Of a stretch of DNA of 64,000 nucleotides, positions 1-13,634 are shown piece by piece. The number at the start of each line of letters is the position of its first letter. Positions within the stretch are counted from its first letter, which is position 1. The notes beneath the pieces were generated by a model. It had not been told where the DNA came from. It was given only the letters and a program-made list of their open reading frames with translations, and did not search any database. This DNA is from Pegea sp. RAD2-039 (taxonomy: Eukaryota > Chordata > Thaliacea > Salpida > Salpidae), in assembly GCA_034620365.1 (NCBI GenBank), contig JAQGEQ010000170.1, forward strand, positions 558,001-622,000, written 5' to 3'. A program made the position numbers and the translations under genes.

Positions 1-826
1 CAGGGTTGCATAGACTTTTCTTTATCTCAACTTTTAAAAGTTTAATTTCAACAATTTTTTGACTGAATTCAATAAAATGTCAAACAAGTTTTGAAATTAT
101 CTGAAAATGTAGTTTGAATGACATCTTATGCTCAAACAAAAAAGAATTTATATCAACAAATTGAAAACAATACGACTGTATACACGTTTGCTTAATTATA
201 ACTTAAAAATTCGTTTCTTTTTTGAAAATGAAGAAAAGGAAAAACTTGAAAATATTTCCAGCGTTTTCAATTAGTTGAAGTAAAGAGTAACTTTCTATAA
301 AATGTTGAAATTATTTTTGATGCATCCTTCTTAGCTTTAAAACTTTTATTCGATTCCAACCTTTATTATGATTTTCCTTTATCAGAGCTTCCTGGTTTGA
401 GTCAAAGTAACTAAAGTATTTGAAATAACAAACTTAAGTGTAGATAAATTTATGTAGACTTAAATAAACATTCATTGTTTTAAAGTTAACTTTGTATAAG
501 GATTTGATTTAGTTAGTTAATAACCAGAACTTTATTGCGCAATTTTTCACAGCAATCTCATACAATAACATAGCGTCAGTAGTACGTTATCTTGTACTTA
601 ATAAACAACTAAGGATATGACAACTGAGACCATGAAAAACAAATGAATGTTACCAAAAGTGTTTACTTTATGTTCAAACAATTTTTGTTTAGTATTTATT
701 TACACTCTTCTCAAACAGATAAAAACGTATTTACAAATGAAAATGTACAAAGTTTCTGAACAATTGTTAAACATTTTATAGAACTTGGAATTCATTTGAA
801 GTGGTGTATCTTCTTTCTGAAAACCT
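1..826. other. Spacer downstream of receptor A
   Basis: AT-rich sequence 3' of receptor A. I see no exon with supported splice sites and no recognisable repeat. It probably includes the 3' UTR of receptor A. Confidence 0.4.
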
Positions 827-3800
827 TCATTGCTGAAGACTTTTCATTTCTGAGACCTCTTCAGGTCTTACTTTTCTGTTCCTGATTAACATTAAAACAT
901 AAGAGCTATCAAAAAATGTGACAAAAACTTACATTGTGGGTTTCGTCACAAATGTTATATTTCCTGAATCAGATTTTCTTTCTTTTGCGTAAATAGCTTT
1001 TGCTTGAACAGAACTATTACTTCTTACAGACTTCTTGATAGTTGTTTTTGCTGTTCTGGAGACACAAACACGAATATCAATTAAGCAAATGTTAAATTGC
1101 TTAATGAAACATTACCTTAAGCGTCTGAAAAAACCAGTTCCAATAAAGTTGTAGAAATATGGATTAAGGGCTGAATTGAGAAAGCCTAACAAACGAACTG
1201 CTTGCACAAGCTGAATACATATGTAATTCTGCATAAAGTTAAAGTTGGTAGTTGAAACACACTTTCAAAAGTCACTTGCTTTTCCCTGAGGAGTCTTAAT
1301 CCCAGTAATTTTTTTTAGATGTACAATATGAAATGGTAACCACAATACAACAAAACTGGTAACCAATAACACACACATAGAAGTGACACGTTTATTCCTC
1401 GAGATACTTTTCGATTGGGACTTAGAATTTTTTGTGCTATTATAATGAGAAGAAGTTGCACTAGAAGTTCTACGAGTCTTTGTTCGAATGTTTGCTTCTC
1501 TCAATCTTCGAATAATGAATCCATAAGTAACCATCATTACCTGAACAATATGATACCTCATACTTCATATTGGAAAGTTTGTTTACAAGTACTTACTAAG
1601 ACTGGAAAAATAAACAACAGTGTGAAGTTGACGTATAGGAAATTGTACCATAAGCTTGTGTAACCGATATAATGGCAATCACTCGAAATGGTTTCTCCGC
1701 TACTACTAGCTAATTTGTATACTTCATCAGTTATAGTTATATTTTCCGTCATAAATGATCCCTCGTAATAGGCATCGTAATTATAGGGATCACTGCGTAG
1801 ATGTTGTAGATTTGTATGTATACAAGAGATTGCTGCTTCGTTAAGCGAGACTTACATACAATCTTCAAGGTTAGAATATTCATCATAAGCTTCAAACTGA
1901 TCTTTCTTCAGGGGGAAACTGGGACTAGTTGATTTAATTGTTAGGATTTATAGTATTGATGATGAGGTAGATTGTTGACAATTGATTAAATGATAAATAT
2001 TTTAATATGACATATTTACAAATGAAACAATTGAAAAAAACGAAATTACATTTATTTTTGATTATACAAACTAAACATAGCAGACTTACTTGCATTTACA
2101 GTAAGGCTTAATGCCTGATACAGTCGAATAAGTAATTATTGGAATGCAAATCAGAAAAGATATGATCCAAACAAGAATAATCATTATTGTTGAAGCCAAT
2201 GGTTCCCGAAATTTCTTGAAATAAGCTGAATAAGTATGACAAACTGCAATATATCGATCAAAGCTCATGACCTGAAAGATACAAATATGTTATTTGGTCA
2301 TCAAGGTAGAAGCTTTGTTTGAAGTAGGTGAAATGTTCATTCCATCAACTATTTATTAAACTGATTTTTGATTACAGATTATAAATAATTTCAAAGGTTG
2401 TTTTGCGTTGTTTAAGAGGCTTCACGGGCTCAATTTGAATGGTATAACAGAAGATTATTCTACTACATACATAAATTTAAGTTGATGTCAGGCCTATGTG
2501 AGTCTATTTTAATGTAGCATTTTGTACCATCTAGTTGCTGCTTGTGCTTCTTGTAAGTTATAACACAATAAAGCTTTTTTAAAGAGTTTTTTTTACCATT
2601 TTAAAGACTGAAATATTTTATAGTATCAAACTTAGTTACTCAGATTTTAATTGAAAGTCAGTATCTAATGAGGAACAAGAGAAGCTGATGTGCATGATTA
2701 GTTTATACATTTCTACAACAGCTGGAACCCATTGGTTAAATATACAAAAAACGTCATAGCTTTGATAATCAGAATCCTCCAAATTAAACTAACTAACTCA
2801 AAGTAAATTGAAAGAAAAATTCATAAATATTGCCATGCCGAAGTCGCTCGCGTTGTTCAAAAAGAAGTTGAACCGTTATAATATTGCCAACATTGTCATT
2901 TCTAAATTGTGATTTTTTACTCTTTTTTATATTATTAACATTTTATGTAATTGTTCACTCTTATATTCTTTGAGTGCTATATAAATGCCATGTACTACAT
3001 CTTTTACTTTCTATATTTTTGACTGAATAGATATTATTCGTGAGAATGTGTGTTAGCGAGAGGTACTCTCTTCAGGTACTCTCCTTCGCATTTATTGTAA
3101 TAAATAAATAGCATTATTTCTTATTTAAGGTTAAGTTTCATTAAATGCTATGAAGGTTAAGAAAACAACTAGTTAAGTTTATAAGTTTTACTAAAAGTTA
3201 AATGTTTATTTTATATATAAGGAATTTAGATAAACATTTTATTTAAGCAATATCTGTTTAACCGAATAGAATGTAAATTTTTTTTAATTTCTTAAAGCAA
3301 TGCTTAGAGTATTTTGTTTATAAAAAGGACTTACCATAAGAAAAAGAACTGAAGCGCTGTAGTTTAGATAAATGATTAGTTGTTCAATAACACATAACCA
3401 TGCAGAGTGGATCCATTGCTTTTTAATAGTCTCCTCAACTTTAAACGGAATTGTACAAAGAAATAGAGTATCAGCAATAACTAGCTGGAGAACATACCTT
3501 GAAAAACAAAAGACTTGGTATACGCTTTTTAATATCATAAGATCTCTAAAAATGTTTGCTTAAAGAATACTTTAAAATGCATAACAACAAATATTAAACT
3601 ATAAAACTAATAGTTCCAAACACAATGTGGTAAATTATTTTCATAAGTATCTAAAATATTTTTGACTCACAGATGTAGAGTTGATTTTTTATATTCTTTC
3701 AAAACCAAAATAACAAATCCACTTATGCCGTTGCCTACTAAGCCTACCACAAATATAATCATCATAAGAGCTATAAAGACATTTTGAGAGTCTGTATAAA

Positions 3801-3893
3801 GATTTCTATTAAATTCCTGAGAAACTGTTTAATTAAATACTTGCCATCATTATCTTCACTTAGTAACAAATCATCTGTAGTTGTTTTATTCAT
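827..3893 (-). CDS. Class A GPCR paralog A (chemoattractant/peptide-receptor-like)
   Basis: Seven-transmembrane receptor of about 441 aa in ten exons: 3893-3845, 3791-3671, 3497-3335, 2271-2090, 1918-1856, 1792-1597, 1540-1280, 1228-1116, 1055-933 and 881-827. All junctions keep phase. Seen: TM1 with a GN pair, TM2 with LVIAD, Trp and Cys before TM3, DRY at about residues 116-118, TM4 Trp, a KPYCKC motif opening extracellular loop 2, TM5 ending FPVL, TM6 with WLPF, and NPYFY in TM7. Loop 2 is long (about 75 aa), acidic and Tyr-rich (DPYNYDAYYEG), with an N-glycosylation site. Intracellular loop 3 is basic and Ser-rich. Exon 7 ends at a GC donor (GCAAGT) and exon 1 may do so too. The last small exon and the exact N-terminus are least sure. 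A LINE 3' end lies in the intron before the DRY exon. The ligand is unknown; the fold suggests a peptide or chemoattractant receptor. Confidence 0.8.
2828..3111 (+). mobile_element. 5'-truncated LINE, 3' end (copy 1)
   Basis: This matches the 57.8-58.2 kb copy closely. It starts inside the reverse-transcriptase C-terminus (AMPKSLALFKKKLNRYNIAN), runs through the stop and a 3' UTR carrying GTGAGAATGTGTGTTAGCGA, and ends in ATTTATTGTAATAAATAAAT. It sits antisense in an intron of receptor A. Shortness with an intact 3' end is typical of target-primed insertion. Confidence 0.75.
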
Positions 3894-6686
3894 GATAAAA
3901 ATGTATAAATGAAATTACAAACTAACAAACCTAAACACATAAATCAAAACAGTTTAAAAGACTAACAGTTGAGTGAAACTTGAATTGAGTAAAAACTCTA
4001 GATTCAAACAACCATTTTTCTAGTTTAAAAACACCTTATAACATTTAAAGTTCTGTTATAGCAACTTTTTAAAGTTAGAAAAGTTCAAAGTCTAGACTAA
4101 TTAATAGCAAGCCATTTTGTATATAAATTTATGTTAAAGAATAAACTAATTTTTTGAAAATTTCTTTAAAAAATCTTTTAATAATCATTTCTGATTCTCG
4201 TTTAAAAAGCTGCTATTTCCTTCAACTAGTTTAAATTTTTTTCAAAAAAGTTAGCTCAACAAAATTTCCTGAAACTTTTTCTTACTTTTAAGAAACCAAA
4301 AGTAAAATGTTCTTTCTGTAAATCTTTCTCTTAATAAGATCATTGTTATAAATTTTAATTTAATCTTCTTCTTTTTTATTCACAAAATATAGTTTCTATT
4401 TTAAATGAAGTTATTTAAAAACATATATAGTCAATGTATATATGAGCAAGAAAAGTTCAACTAAAAACTGTATTTTCAGAACGCATGAAAGAGTTATCAA
4501 CCTCTCACAACCTTGCTGAAACAATTCATTTTGTAAGCACTTTGTATCAAACCCCTATTTGCTTACGTAACAAACTGCCAAAATGAGATAATTTTTTTAA
4601 CAAAGTTTAGTTTTATCACTGACTAATAACAAACTTAAGGAAGTTTTAATTCTCTCCTTATAGTGACTTGCTTCCTTCTCATGTGAAAGCTTTTCTTGTT
4701 TCTTTGAAACATAAACAGTTTTATTTTTACTGGGGCTTCTAAGACAGATGCTTCTTGAGCATCTTCGATCAATAGAACTGGCCTGTATGAAAATTTCTAT
4801 ACCTTAGTCTGTTGACCGTGGAGTTTCTACAGGCCAAGGTGCTAAAAAGACCTTAATCAAGTTTCTAATTTTATGTTCTACATTTATTTAGAAGCCAGTG
4901 GCCCTGACTCAAGTTCTAAGTTTTTGTGATGCTTACACAAAAGTCAAATTTTGTTTTAACCTAATGTATTTACGCTACCAACTTATTTATAAGATAATGA
5001 TTATCACTTTTATTAAGTTAAAATGTTATTGCTCAAATCAATCAATTATTCTAGCCATCATATTTTTGAAAACCTACCCAAAGTTCTGTATTTTAGTTTT
5101 TCTGTCTGTAAATTGTAGCATAAGAGATTTATGCATTTCTAATTTGCTGAAAAAACTTTTCATATTTTTTTCTAACTTTTTTAATTGATAGTCTTCTGTA
5201 CAAATTTCAACCCTTTCATGATTTTGTTTAAATGCCGCAAGGTGGCGCTTTCATTTAAAAAGTGAAGCAAACTGTTAACGAGAAATAAAGTTTTAATAGT
5301 TTTCTAAGATTCGTGATAAGAAATTAATTGTTCTAACGATCTTTAGAAATGAATATAATTATTTTTAAACGAAACTTTTGATCATAAAAGGTTGTAATTA
5401 GTTGTAAGAAATCTGCAGAAAGAAACTACTCTTTTATATATTTGAAACTAATTAATAAAAAAAAGTGAAAAAATAGTTTAAGAAAATAAATTCTATAATT
5501 TCAAATGGTCACAATGTTTCATAAATATTTCTTCAGACTTAAGAAAAAAAAATGATATGAAAAGATTGAACGAAAACAAATTTGACAATTTATTAAACAA
5601 AAATATGCTCAAATTAAGTTCTTCTTATTGAAAGCGATTCTCATGAAAATAAAAATATATAATTTCATCTTCTGCTAATCAGTCTGCATATGTTATTCAC
5701 CTGTGCTTCATGGAATTTATCAGAGCTTTTAGAAGTTGCCAAAATCAATTTCCTGTCATTTCTCATAAGCAAGCCCTGAAATTAGTACATGATGATATGA
5801 CAGTTCATAAACAGGAAGTGAGTTTAAGAAATAAAAAAATTTGGTAAATAGTTTATAAACAATAGCTTCAACAATTTTTACTATCACAAATTACTAAAAT
5901 AAACAAACTAAATAATAAAGAATTTATTAAATGGTTTAAACTATTTAAATCATCTTGACGTATTGCTGAAGTTACAGAGCTATATGTTGAAGAAATGTTC
6001 AGCTTATCTTTTTTCGCTTTGTAATCATATGATATAAAGAACTGTAAAGGAGTCGACTTTCACCAAGGGTATCTTCTAACGTAATATTTATCAATTTGAG
6101 AAAAAATATTTTCTTTCTCATAGCTAAAAAATATTGAAAAAATATAGGAAGGAAACTTTAATAGTAACTTTGACCACAATATTACTCTTAATAAAGAGTC
6201 AAATAATGTATTGATGTCATCCAAATTATTTGCAGAGAGTCATTTAAAGTAAAAATATGAAGGAAAAGGATGGGATGAGTGAGCTTGATTTGTTTATAAA
6301 AACGTTTACTTAAGGTAGGTTTATTTTACAGGCAGTTTTCTGTACCCAGTTTTAAGAGGAATTAAATTATATCAAATACGATGAAAGAAAGAGGGTTTTT
6401 AAACATTAAATAATTTATTTTTATAAAAGTAAAAATAATCAGGGCTTCAAGTTCAAACAAAATTCAATCAAAATGTTTGAAGTTATCAATTTTTTGTTCT
6501 GTAACCATAGCTTAAACTGTAATATGTTAAAAGATTTAAAAATTGTACTATTTTTTTAGTAAATAAAGGTCTAAATAAATTAATTAAATTTGCAAATGCT
6601 TGCTTTTTTTCTTTTGCAGATTAAACATTTTTACAAAAGAAATCGAGCAAGTTTATTATCTAGACTTTATCAAAACAACAATTAAA
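3894..6686. other. Intergenic region between divergent receptors A and B
   Basis: 2.8 kb of AT-rich spacer separating the starts of receptors A (leftward) and B (rightward), so it should hold both promoters. An open frame at 4898-5188 has no family resemblance and no splice context. No clear TATA or other regulatory motif could be picked out by eye. A strong polypyrimidine-AG at 6605-6619 could be the acceptor of a 5' UTR exon of receptor B. Confidence 0.4.
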
Positions 6687-8991
6687 ATGTCACTTACAAA
6701 TTTGACAAAGAAAGCTTTTGAAAGCTTCGATGCAGGTTGTAAAGTATTTGTAGATGAAAGAAACTTTAAAAATAACTTTGCATTTAACTATTTTTATCAA
6801 AAGTGTTCTCTTAAAAATTTTTACTTTTTCGACAATCTTTTGATAGATGAACTGACAAATGGAGGTCACTTTGTTGAAGTTAGCATCTTGATTTTTATAT
6901 TTTCTGTTGGAATAGTTACAAATGGACTAAGTATTTTTATGATTTTAGTTTTAAAAGATTATAAGAAAACTGCATTTCAAATGTAAGAGTTGTTTACCAC
7001 ACAATAAAAGCTACACTTTTCACAATTTAAAATGTATATCAAAGGTACGTCCTACAACTGGCATTAGCAGACACAATCTTTCTTGTTTATATCCCTTTTC
7101 AAGTTACTGAGATCATTGAAAAACGCTGGACTTATTCAGAAGGCATCTGCAAAATGAGCCAGTTCTCAATGTTTTTAAATTATTATGCTTCAATTTCGTT
7201 TTTAATGGTAAGTTTCATTTTAATGTTTTTAAAAATGAATTAATTTGTCACTGTAAAAATATCTTTTTTAAAAGTTTTTGACCTTTAGGTGATGAGTACT
7301 GATAGATATCTTGCTGTTTGTCAGTACAAGTCAAAAACTTTAAGCAAACTCAGAAAAGGCTTTGCTGCTAATATAATAACAATACTTGTTTGGGTATGTT
7401 GCTTGGGTGGTAGTGTGCCCATCGCTAAATATTCTTTAATATCTGGCTTTCAACCTTGGTGTAAATGCATGTAAGTTAACATCATTCGTAAAATATTTCA
7501 AACTATTTCTTAAAAATAAAATTTATTGAACTTTGTCATAAGCACTTAAGTTGCTTGAGCATCTGACACAGCTTTTAAAACACCAAATTATAAAATTTTG
7601 AAGGTAATTTTGTATTTATTTTGGTTTTTGCTTTAGAATACAATTTCCAACAGAAGATGATCACCTTATTGCCACAGAAGACAAATGTTTTTCAGCTTTA
7701 AGGTTTTTATCTTTTCAAAAACTCAAAAAGTTTTTTTAGCTATTAATTATTCATTCTTAGAAGGTTTTCTTTTCATTAAATCCTTTTTAAAAAACTATAC
7801 TTATTTATAGTTTGTGAGAATGTGTTTTAGCGAGAAGTGCTCTCTTTAGACACCCTCCTTTGCATTTATTCTAATAAATAAAAAATAAATTCAAATCCAA
7901 ATTCCTTGAGAAGCCGCTAACATACTTCAGTTTTGAAACTTATCTGTAATCTCAAAGATTTTATATTTTTGCAGCAATTATGATTCGAAAGAAAATTATA
8001 CGGATTTTGGGGAGCTTGATGTTGATTACGCTTATACAGCAGATATTTTTACAGATCTTATCAGTAACTTTAGTGAATATACAACAATATCAGATGAAGA
8101 CCTTATTGGAAAAGATTGTCATTTTGAAAATCATTCACAAAACTGGAAACTGTTTCTGATTCTTAATTTCATTTTGATGTTTGCAATTCCAGTTTTGGTA
8201 CGATGACAGAAATGTAGGCATGACATGAAAATAATCATTTTTGTTTCCGGTAGATTATGAGCTTCACTTATGGTGCAGTAATCAGAAAACTTTTTAAAGT
8301 TTCTTTGAATGTAAATGAATCCATAAGTCGAAATGTGAGCCAACTAAGTAAAAAGAAACAGAGTAATCAATTAAACCGCAAAAAACAAATCACGAAGATT
8401 TGTATCATCTTACTCCTCTCTTTCTTTATATGTTGGTCTCCTTTTCATATCCTTAATCTGGCCATGATCATTGGAGTACAAGTTTCTAAGGATCGAGTGA
8501 GACTAATTAAAAGTTTCTTAGTTTTTAATAATCTCTTTTCAGAATCATATTTGTTTAAGACTTCGTTTTTGTGTGAAAGCGATGGCTTTTTTTTATTCGG
8601 CTCTGAATCCTTTTCTCTACAACTTCATGGGAACTGACTTTATGCATCGTTTCAGGTAACCTTACTCAACATTTTGTTTTAGAGCTTTTGCTAAAAATGA
8701 TTCAGAGGATGATGACTTGTTGTAAACTTCCTTCCTTAGAGCCCTTCGCAGCAGCTTAAGTGGCAACAACAGCCAACAATCGCTTAAAATTCTTCAACCT
8801 AAAATTAATAAATCTAAAGTGAGAAGCAAGAACTTGACTGGATTGCACAAAGTAAGTTTCTCCTTTCTTTTTTTGTATTCAGGAAATCACATTTTTCTCA
8901 CATTCAAACTAACATCTAATCTTAAACAAGATTACAACCAGCCACACTAACATTGTCGTTTTATTTACAACAGAAAAATAGCACTAGTTAA
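6687..8991 (+). CDS. Class A GPCR paralog B (chemoattractant/peptide-receptor-like)
   Basis: The only plus-strand copy; about 434 aa. Exons: 6687-6735, 6847-6982, 7045-7207, 7289-7470, 7637-7702, 7975-8197, 8254-8496, 8543-8655, 8740-8851 and 8974-8991. Seen: TM2 LALAD, Trp and Cys before TM3, DRY at about 121-123, QPWCKC at the start of extracellular loop 2, TM5 ending IPVL, ICWSPF in TM6 and NPFLY in TM7. Loop 2 contains ELDVDYAYTAD and NYT, NFS and NHS sequons. The first intron (6736-6846) is 111 nt, a multiple of three, and has no stop, so unspliced RNA would add 37 residues. I chose the spliced form because exon 1 then has the same 49-nt length and phase 1 as in receptor A. The C-tail ends KKNSTS. 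A polyadenylation signal AATAAA follows at 9167. Confidence 0.8.
7805..7887 (+). mobile_element. LINE 3' tail fragment (copy 2)
   Basis: About 80 bp matching the extreme 3' end of the same LINE family (TGTGAGAATGTG ... TTGCATTTATTCTAATAAAT). It lies in the sense orientation within the intron between the two extracellular-loop-2 exons of receptor B. Confidence 0.65.
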
Positions 8992-11383
8992 ACAGTTGTG
9001 CACGAAGATGTTTTCATTCTTTTTGATATTGAATAATTTTTGGAGTATCAATTTTATCTTACTTCTATTTTTTTCGATGACTTCTTATAATTACATATTT
9101 TACTATTTTATATGAAAAATGTTTTTATCAAATATTGATCAGCAGTTAAGCTTGGCATAGTATCAAAATAAAAAAGCTTTTCTTTCTTTTTCTAGTATTT
9201 CTCGTAGTTTGTCAATTTTTGTAGTAGATATTGAAAATTCCAACAATAATTTTTATGTATCTTTTGCATTAGTAAAATAAAAGCTCATAAATATATGAAT
9301 TAAGGTTTATGTGTTTGTTATAAATCATCATTCAGTTAAAAATAAAGTCAACAAAAAAATAAAATAAATATAAAAGTTGAAACTTTATCATTCATATTGA
9401 AAATTTGTGAAAATAAATATTTTTCAATTGAAGTTGTATTTCAGCATTCATCCAAATCGGTGGTTTTATCAACTGATTTATGTATGAAAGCTGTTTAAAA
9501 GGACGGTGAAATTCAATAACATTCAAAAGCTGTTTTAATGGCCTTTAAAATGTGTTTGTTTTCAAATCAAAGTTGAAAACATACATTAATCTTTCAATGT
9601 GCCTTCTATAGCTAAAAACATTTAACGTTTTTCCGAGTTTTCAAAAATTAGTCAAGCTCAATTTTAAATTACAAAACTTATAATAAAATAATATTTTAGC
9701 GAAATTAAACACTTAAAATAAAAACTACATTTGGAGTAAATTTGTTTGAGTCTTTTTGAAGAATAAGTAAACAGCTAAAATTAAAGTAAAACTTGTTTAT
9801 GTATTTATTATAAAGTCATGCTAATTGAACTTAATTTGTTCAAAGGAAAAATGCTACAATACTTCAATAAAAATTAAAATAGTTAATAGTATGAGTTTGA
9901 TTCAAGTATAAATGATCAAACAACAAAATACAATCAGCAGTAAATATTTCCAGAGATAAGTTAGATAATATAGCCACTGAAATGTACAGTCTACAATTGG
10001 GTGACATTAATTCATATCAAGTATGTGCGTGGGTTTTGATAGTTTAAACACTACTTTAATAGTTTATCTTTTATAATTTTTTTATAAGCAAGATATTATT
10101 ATATATATAATATTATTACTATACATAAAGTTCTATTTTACATGAAAATAGTTAATTCTAAACAACTAAAAATCATTTGACTCAAATAAGAATATATTTG
10201 CTTTTATAAATCATAAAACAATTTTACCAATTCTGATCAGCCTATGTAAACTAAGAACAAAGTAAAAATTGTTACAAATTTAATCAATACAGTCTTCTCA
10301 GATCTAATAGAATTCGAAAAATAACTAGTCAAAGAAGAATAATAATAAAAATTATGTTTAAAACTATAAATAATTGATCAACGAAAAGCATTAGGTTTAA
10401 AAATTGTGACTAACTGTACAAAAATAGTTCAAGTTATTATTTCTTAGAAAACTGTTTTAAAAATAGTCTCTTTTCAGCTTTTGAAAATAATTGGTAAATG
10501 AAGTTTGACGTGAAAATTTCAATTTTTGGTTTATCAGAGGAAAGCGGTTTGAGCAGTAATTATTTACTACCTAAATGTGAAGGACATTTTTTCACGTGTA
10601 ATATAAACAAATTATAATTTATACTCGTCAAATAAAAATAATAACTTTTTGCTAGTTTTCATTAATTAAATTGTTAAATCGATTTTCAAACTTTTTTTTC
10701 TAACTTTTAGGTTTTTTAGTAAAAGTCAGCTGATGTTTTATACACCATAGCTTAAAAAACAGTTTGAACTATTTGATGTTTTAAATTCATTTTTTTGTCA
10801 TTTATTGGACAAAGTATAAAAAGAGAAATAAAAGATTTTATTTATATTAAGTTGAAAAAAATATTCAGCAAAAGATAAAAAGAAATAATGATTTTTACAT
10901 TTACTAAATATACTAATGCACACCAAATGATTTGTTGTACAATGATACTTATAACCAAGTTTAATTACATAAAAGAAATGAAAAAGTTTTATTATTTACA
11001 TAAAAATTTTAATTAAAACAGTTTTATCCAAATTATAGACTTATTTGAATACAAGTCTTTCTTGGTGCGTTCAGTCTTGTGCTTTGTAGTCTTTTACTGA
11101 TATTATAAAAACATGAAAAAAAATGAAAATAAAATACGTTTTTATACGCGCTTATCGAATGTGCAAAGTTAGATAAGTATTACATGCAATATAAGTAAGT
11201 CTTTATATATCCTGCTTATTTGTAAAATCAAATAAAGCATCATAATTATTAGATATCAATAAAGACCAAAACAAAGTTTATAAAAGCTAAGATTGAAAAG
11301 TTTCAAATTAAAGATATCTTTTTAAAGAAAGTATCTTTAATGAAATGTCTCATTTGTAATTTCAGTTTTAGCTCACATTATCG
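8992..11383. other. Spacer between receptors B and C
   Basis: Convergent 3' flanks of B and C. It holds an AATAAA at 9167-9172 (3' end of B) and short TA-rich runs near 10,095-10,115. A possible alternative last exon of receptor C lies at 11,033-11,096. Nothing else is recognisable. Confidence 0.4.
9167..9172 (+). terminator. Polyadenylation signal of receptor B
   Basis: AATAAA about 175 nt after the stop codon of receptor B. It is the first canonical hexamer I noted in the 3' flank. Confidence 0.4.
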
Positions 11384-13634
11384 CTATATAGACATGGCTT
11401 CTTTTTCATTACGTTTGCTGAGGAAATATTTAAGAGCTTATTTAGAGGTTGATTTTATTAATAATTAAATTAGTTAATGCAAGCAATTGAATTTAACTAT
11501 TTTATGAAAAAAGTAATTTACCTGGTAGGTTTAGTAATAGCTGTTGCTTTGATGTAACTTTGAGTTTCGTTTTTATTTACTTTAACTTTGCAAATTGAAG
11601 GAATATTCTTTTGCTTTGCATTATTTCCTAAAGTTGACCTTGCATTTCTAAACAAAACTCGAATTATGTTAAGGTTAAAATGTCTTAGGCTACTACCTCC
11701 ATCTTTTTCCAAATTCTGTTCCAATAAAATTATAGAAATAAGGATTCAGGGCTGAATTGATGTAAGCAATTATAGAGCCAGCAAGTGACAGATTGCTACA
11801 AATATATCCCTAAAATAACAAAATTCAAATCTTAATTCAAACTTTTTTACAAGATTATATTAAAAATTTAGATAGTTTTTTGATATTCTAAAATTTTGAA
11901 TCTGCTAGATAACCTAGATTTATAACATCAGAAAACAGCTGGTTACCTTGCTTATGGGTAGAGGTATTACACTCAATTTAGCTAATTGTATAGCATGGTA
12001 TGGCAACCAACAAACTGTAAAACACAACACAAGAGAGGCGCACATTCCTGTCACTTTTCTTCTCATGTTTGGTGAGCGACTAATCTTTTTTCGTGGACTT
12101 CGATCTTTGAAGCTTGATCTAGATTTTCTAACAGATTCGCTTCTTTGCATTCCATTTGATTTTTTCGGAGATTGCATTTTAGTCTTGTAAACGCGTCTTA
12201 TTATTAATCCATATGCGATAGTCATCACCTATAAGTTTCAATAGATAATACTTTTTTCTTTTATATTCTTTTTTATCTATCGTGCTTTCAAAGTTTTAAA
12301 AACTGTTTACAGTAATGTGATCTTAAGATTATAACATCACATTAATAGCAAAAAATAAATAAAAGCTTCCTACTAATATTGGTAATAGGTACAGAAGTAC
12401 AAAGTTGATGTAAAGAAAAGCACTCCACACGGAAGGACTACCAAAAAATGCGCATTCATAAGCAATTCCATCGTCTATAAGCAGGCTTGAATATGTTTCA
12501 TTATCAAAATCAGCTTCAGTTTCAGGTAGTTGATAATAAAATGATATATTTTCAAATATTTCTCCATCATTAGTTTGATCTCTGATAAATCAAAAAATTT
12601 TTTATTTTGATTAGATATTTTGTAATTTCCTTTGAAAATGACATATCAGAGTTGTTTTGATAAAAATAAAAAAAAATTTCAAAGCTTCAGTGTTAATGTA
12701 TAGAATCTGTTTAAGTAAAAAACCTGCAATGTTGTTCATTTGGAAGATTGGTTGAGTTGTTAAACTTAAAGAGGACACAGAGCTGATGAGCAAGGTCCTG
12801 AAGATCTTCACAGTCTTCATTTTCAACAGAAGGGAGAAATGAAAATCTGTACAAAGTATATTTTCAAATTGAATTATTATATTTAAATCAAAGAAACAAT
12901 CAATTATTGCAGATAATAAACTTACTGGCAGAAGCAATTTGGTTTATTGCCAGCAATTTCAGCATATCGCATTGCTGGGATACTACAAATCAAAGCCATA
13001 ACCCAGACTATAAGTATGATAATCGTCGAGGAGAGAGGCCTTCGAAGCCTCATCAATTTAGTGGAAAAAGAATGACAAACAGCAATATAACGGTCAATAG
13101 ACATCACCTAAACCAAATATGTCAGTAAATATGTAAGAGATTCTCCCTTTTTAAACTTGATTTTTACCATTAGAAAAAAAACGGACGCGTTATAATTGAT
13201 AAAAAGCGCGATTTCTTTTGCTTTGCACATCCAAGTCGGAAAACTCCAGTAACCAACCATCTCTTCATGAACTCGAAAAGGGATCGTAAGAAGGAAAATT
13301 GTATCAGCGATTGCTAATTGGAGCACATATCTATAAAAGTTTACTCAGTTTTCACCTAATTTGAAATGAGAGAGGACCCACCTGTGCAGAGCTGAGTTTT
13401 TAAACTCCTTTAAAACCACAATTACAAGTATGCTGATAATATTCCCAGCTATACCAAATAAGCAAACCGTGAGAGAAGTAATTAGAGCCACCCAGTTGAT
13501 GTCTAAAATGGGTTTTTCTTTAGTTTGTCTTTTATTAAAATGATATAATTTTGATTTAAATTGTTGAGAAATGTCATGAAAACTGATTAATGCTTACTAA
13601 TTTCGTTAGGTAAATCCAAAAGTGTATTGTTCAT
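11384..13634 (-). CDS. Class A GPCR paralog C (chemoattractant/peptide-receptor-like)
   Basis: About 462 aa in ten exons: 13634-13598, 13502-13382, 13330-13168, 13107-12926, 12846-12724, 12581-12374, 12228-11947, 11809-11697, 11647-11522 and 11417-11384. Seen: TM1 GN, TM2 LAIADTIFLLTIPF, Trp and Cys before TM3, DRY at about 112-114, NKPNCFC opening extracellular loop 2, TM5 ending LPIL, VCWLPY in TM6 and NPYFY in TM7. Loop 2 is the longest in Cys-rich acidic sequence (about 100 aa, exons of 123 and 208 nt), with several N-x-S/T sites. Loop 3 is very basic, with RS/SPRKK-like phosphorylatable stretches. The intron before the C-tail exon is only 49 bp. The last exon is uncertain: 11096-11033 is also in phase. 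Confidence 0.8.

Noticed and set aside
4797-4840. Stretch with weak likeness to 40,845-40,885 (both contain a GTTGACC core)
   Set aside because: Only short scattered identities; I could not establish a repeat by eye. The pair near 40,978 and 42,549 (TTGGTTGCCA) is only slightly better.
4898-5188. Open frame of 96 codons upstream of receptor B
   Set aside because: AT-driven composition, hydrophobic and low in complexity, no splice or family support.
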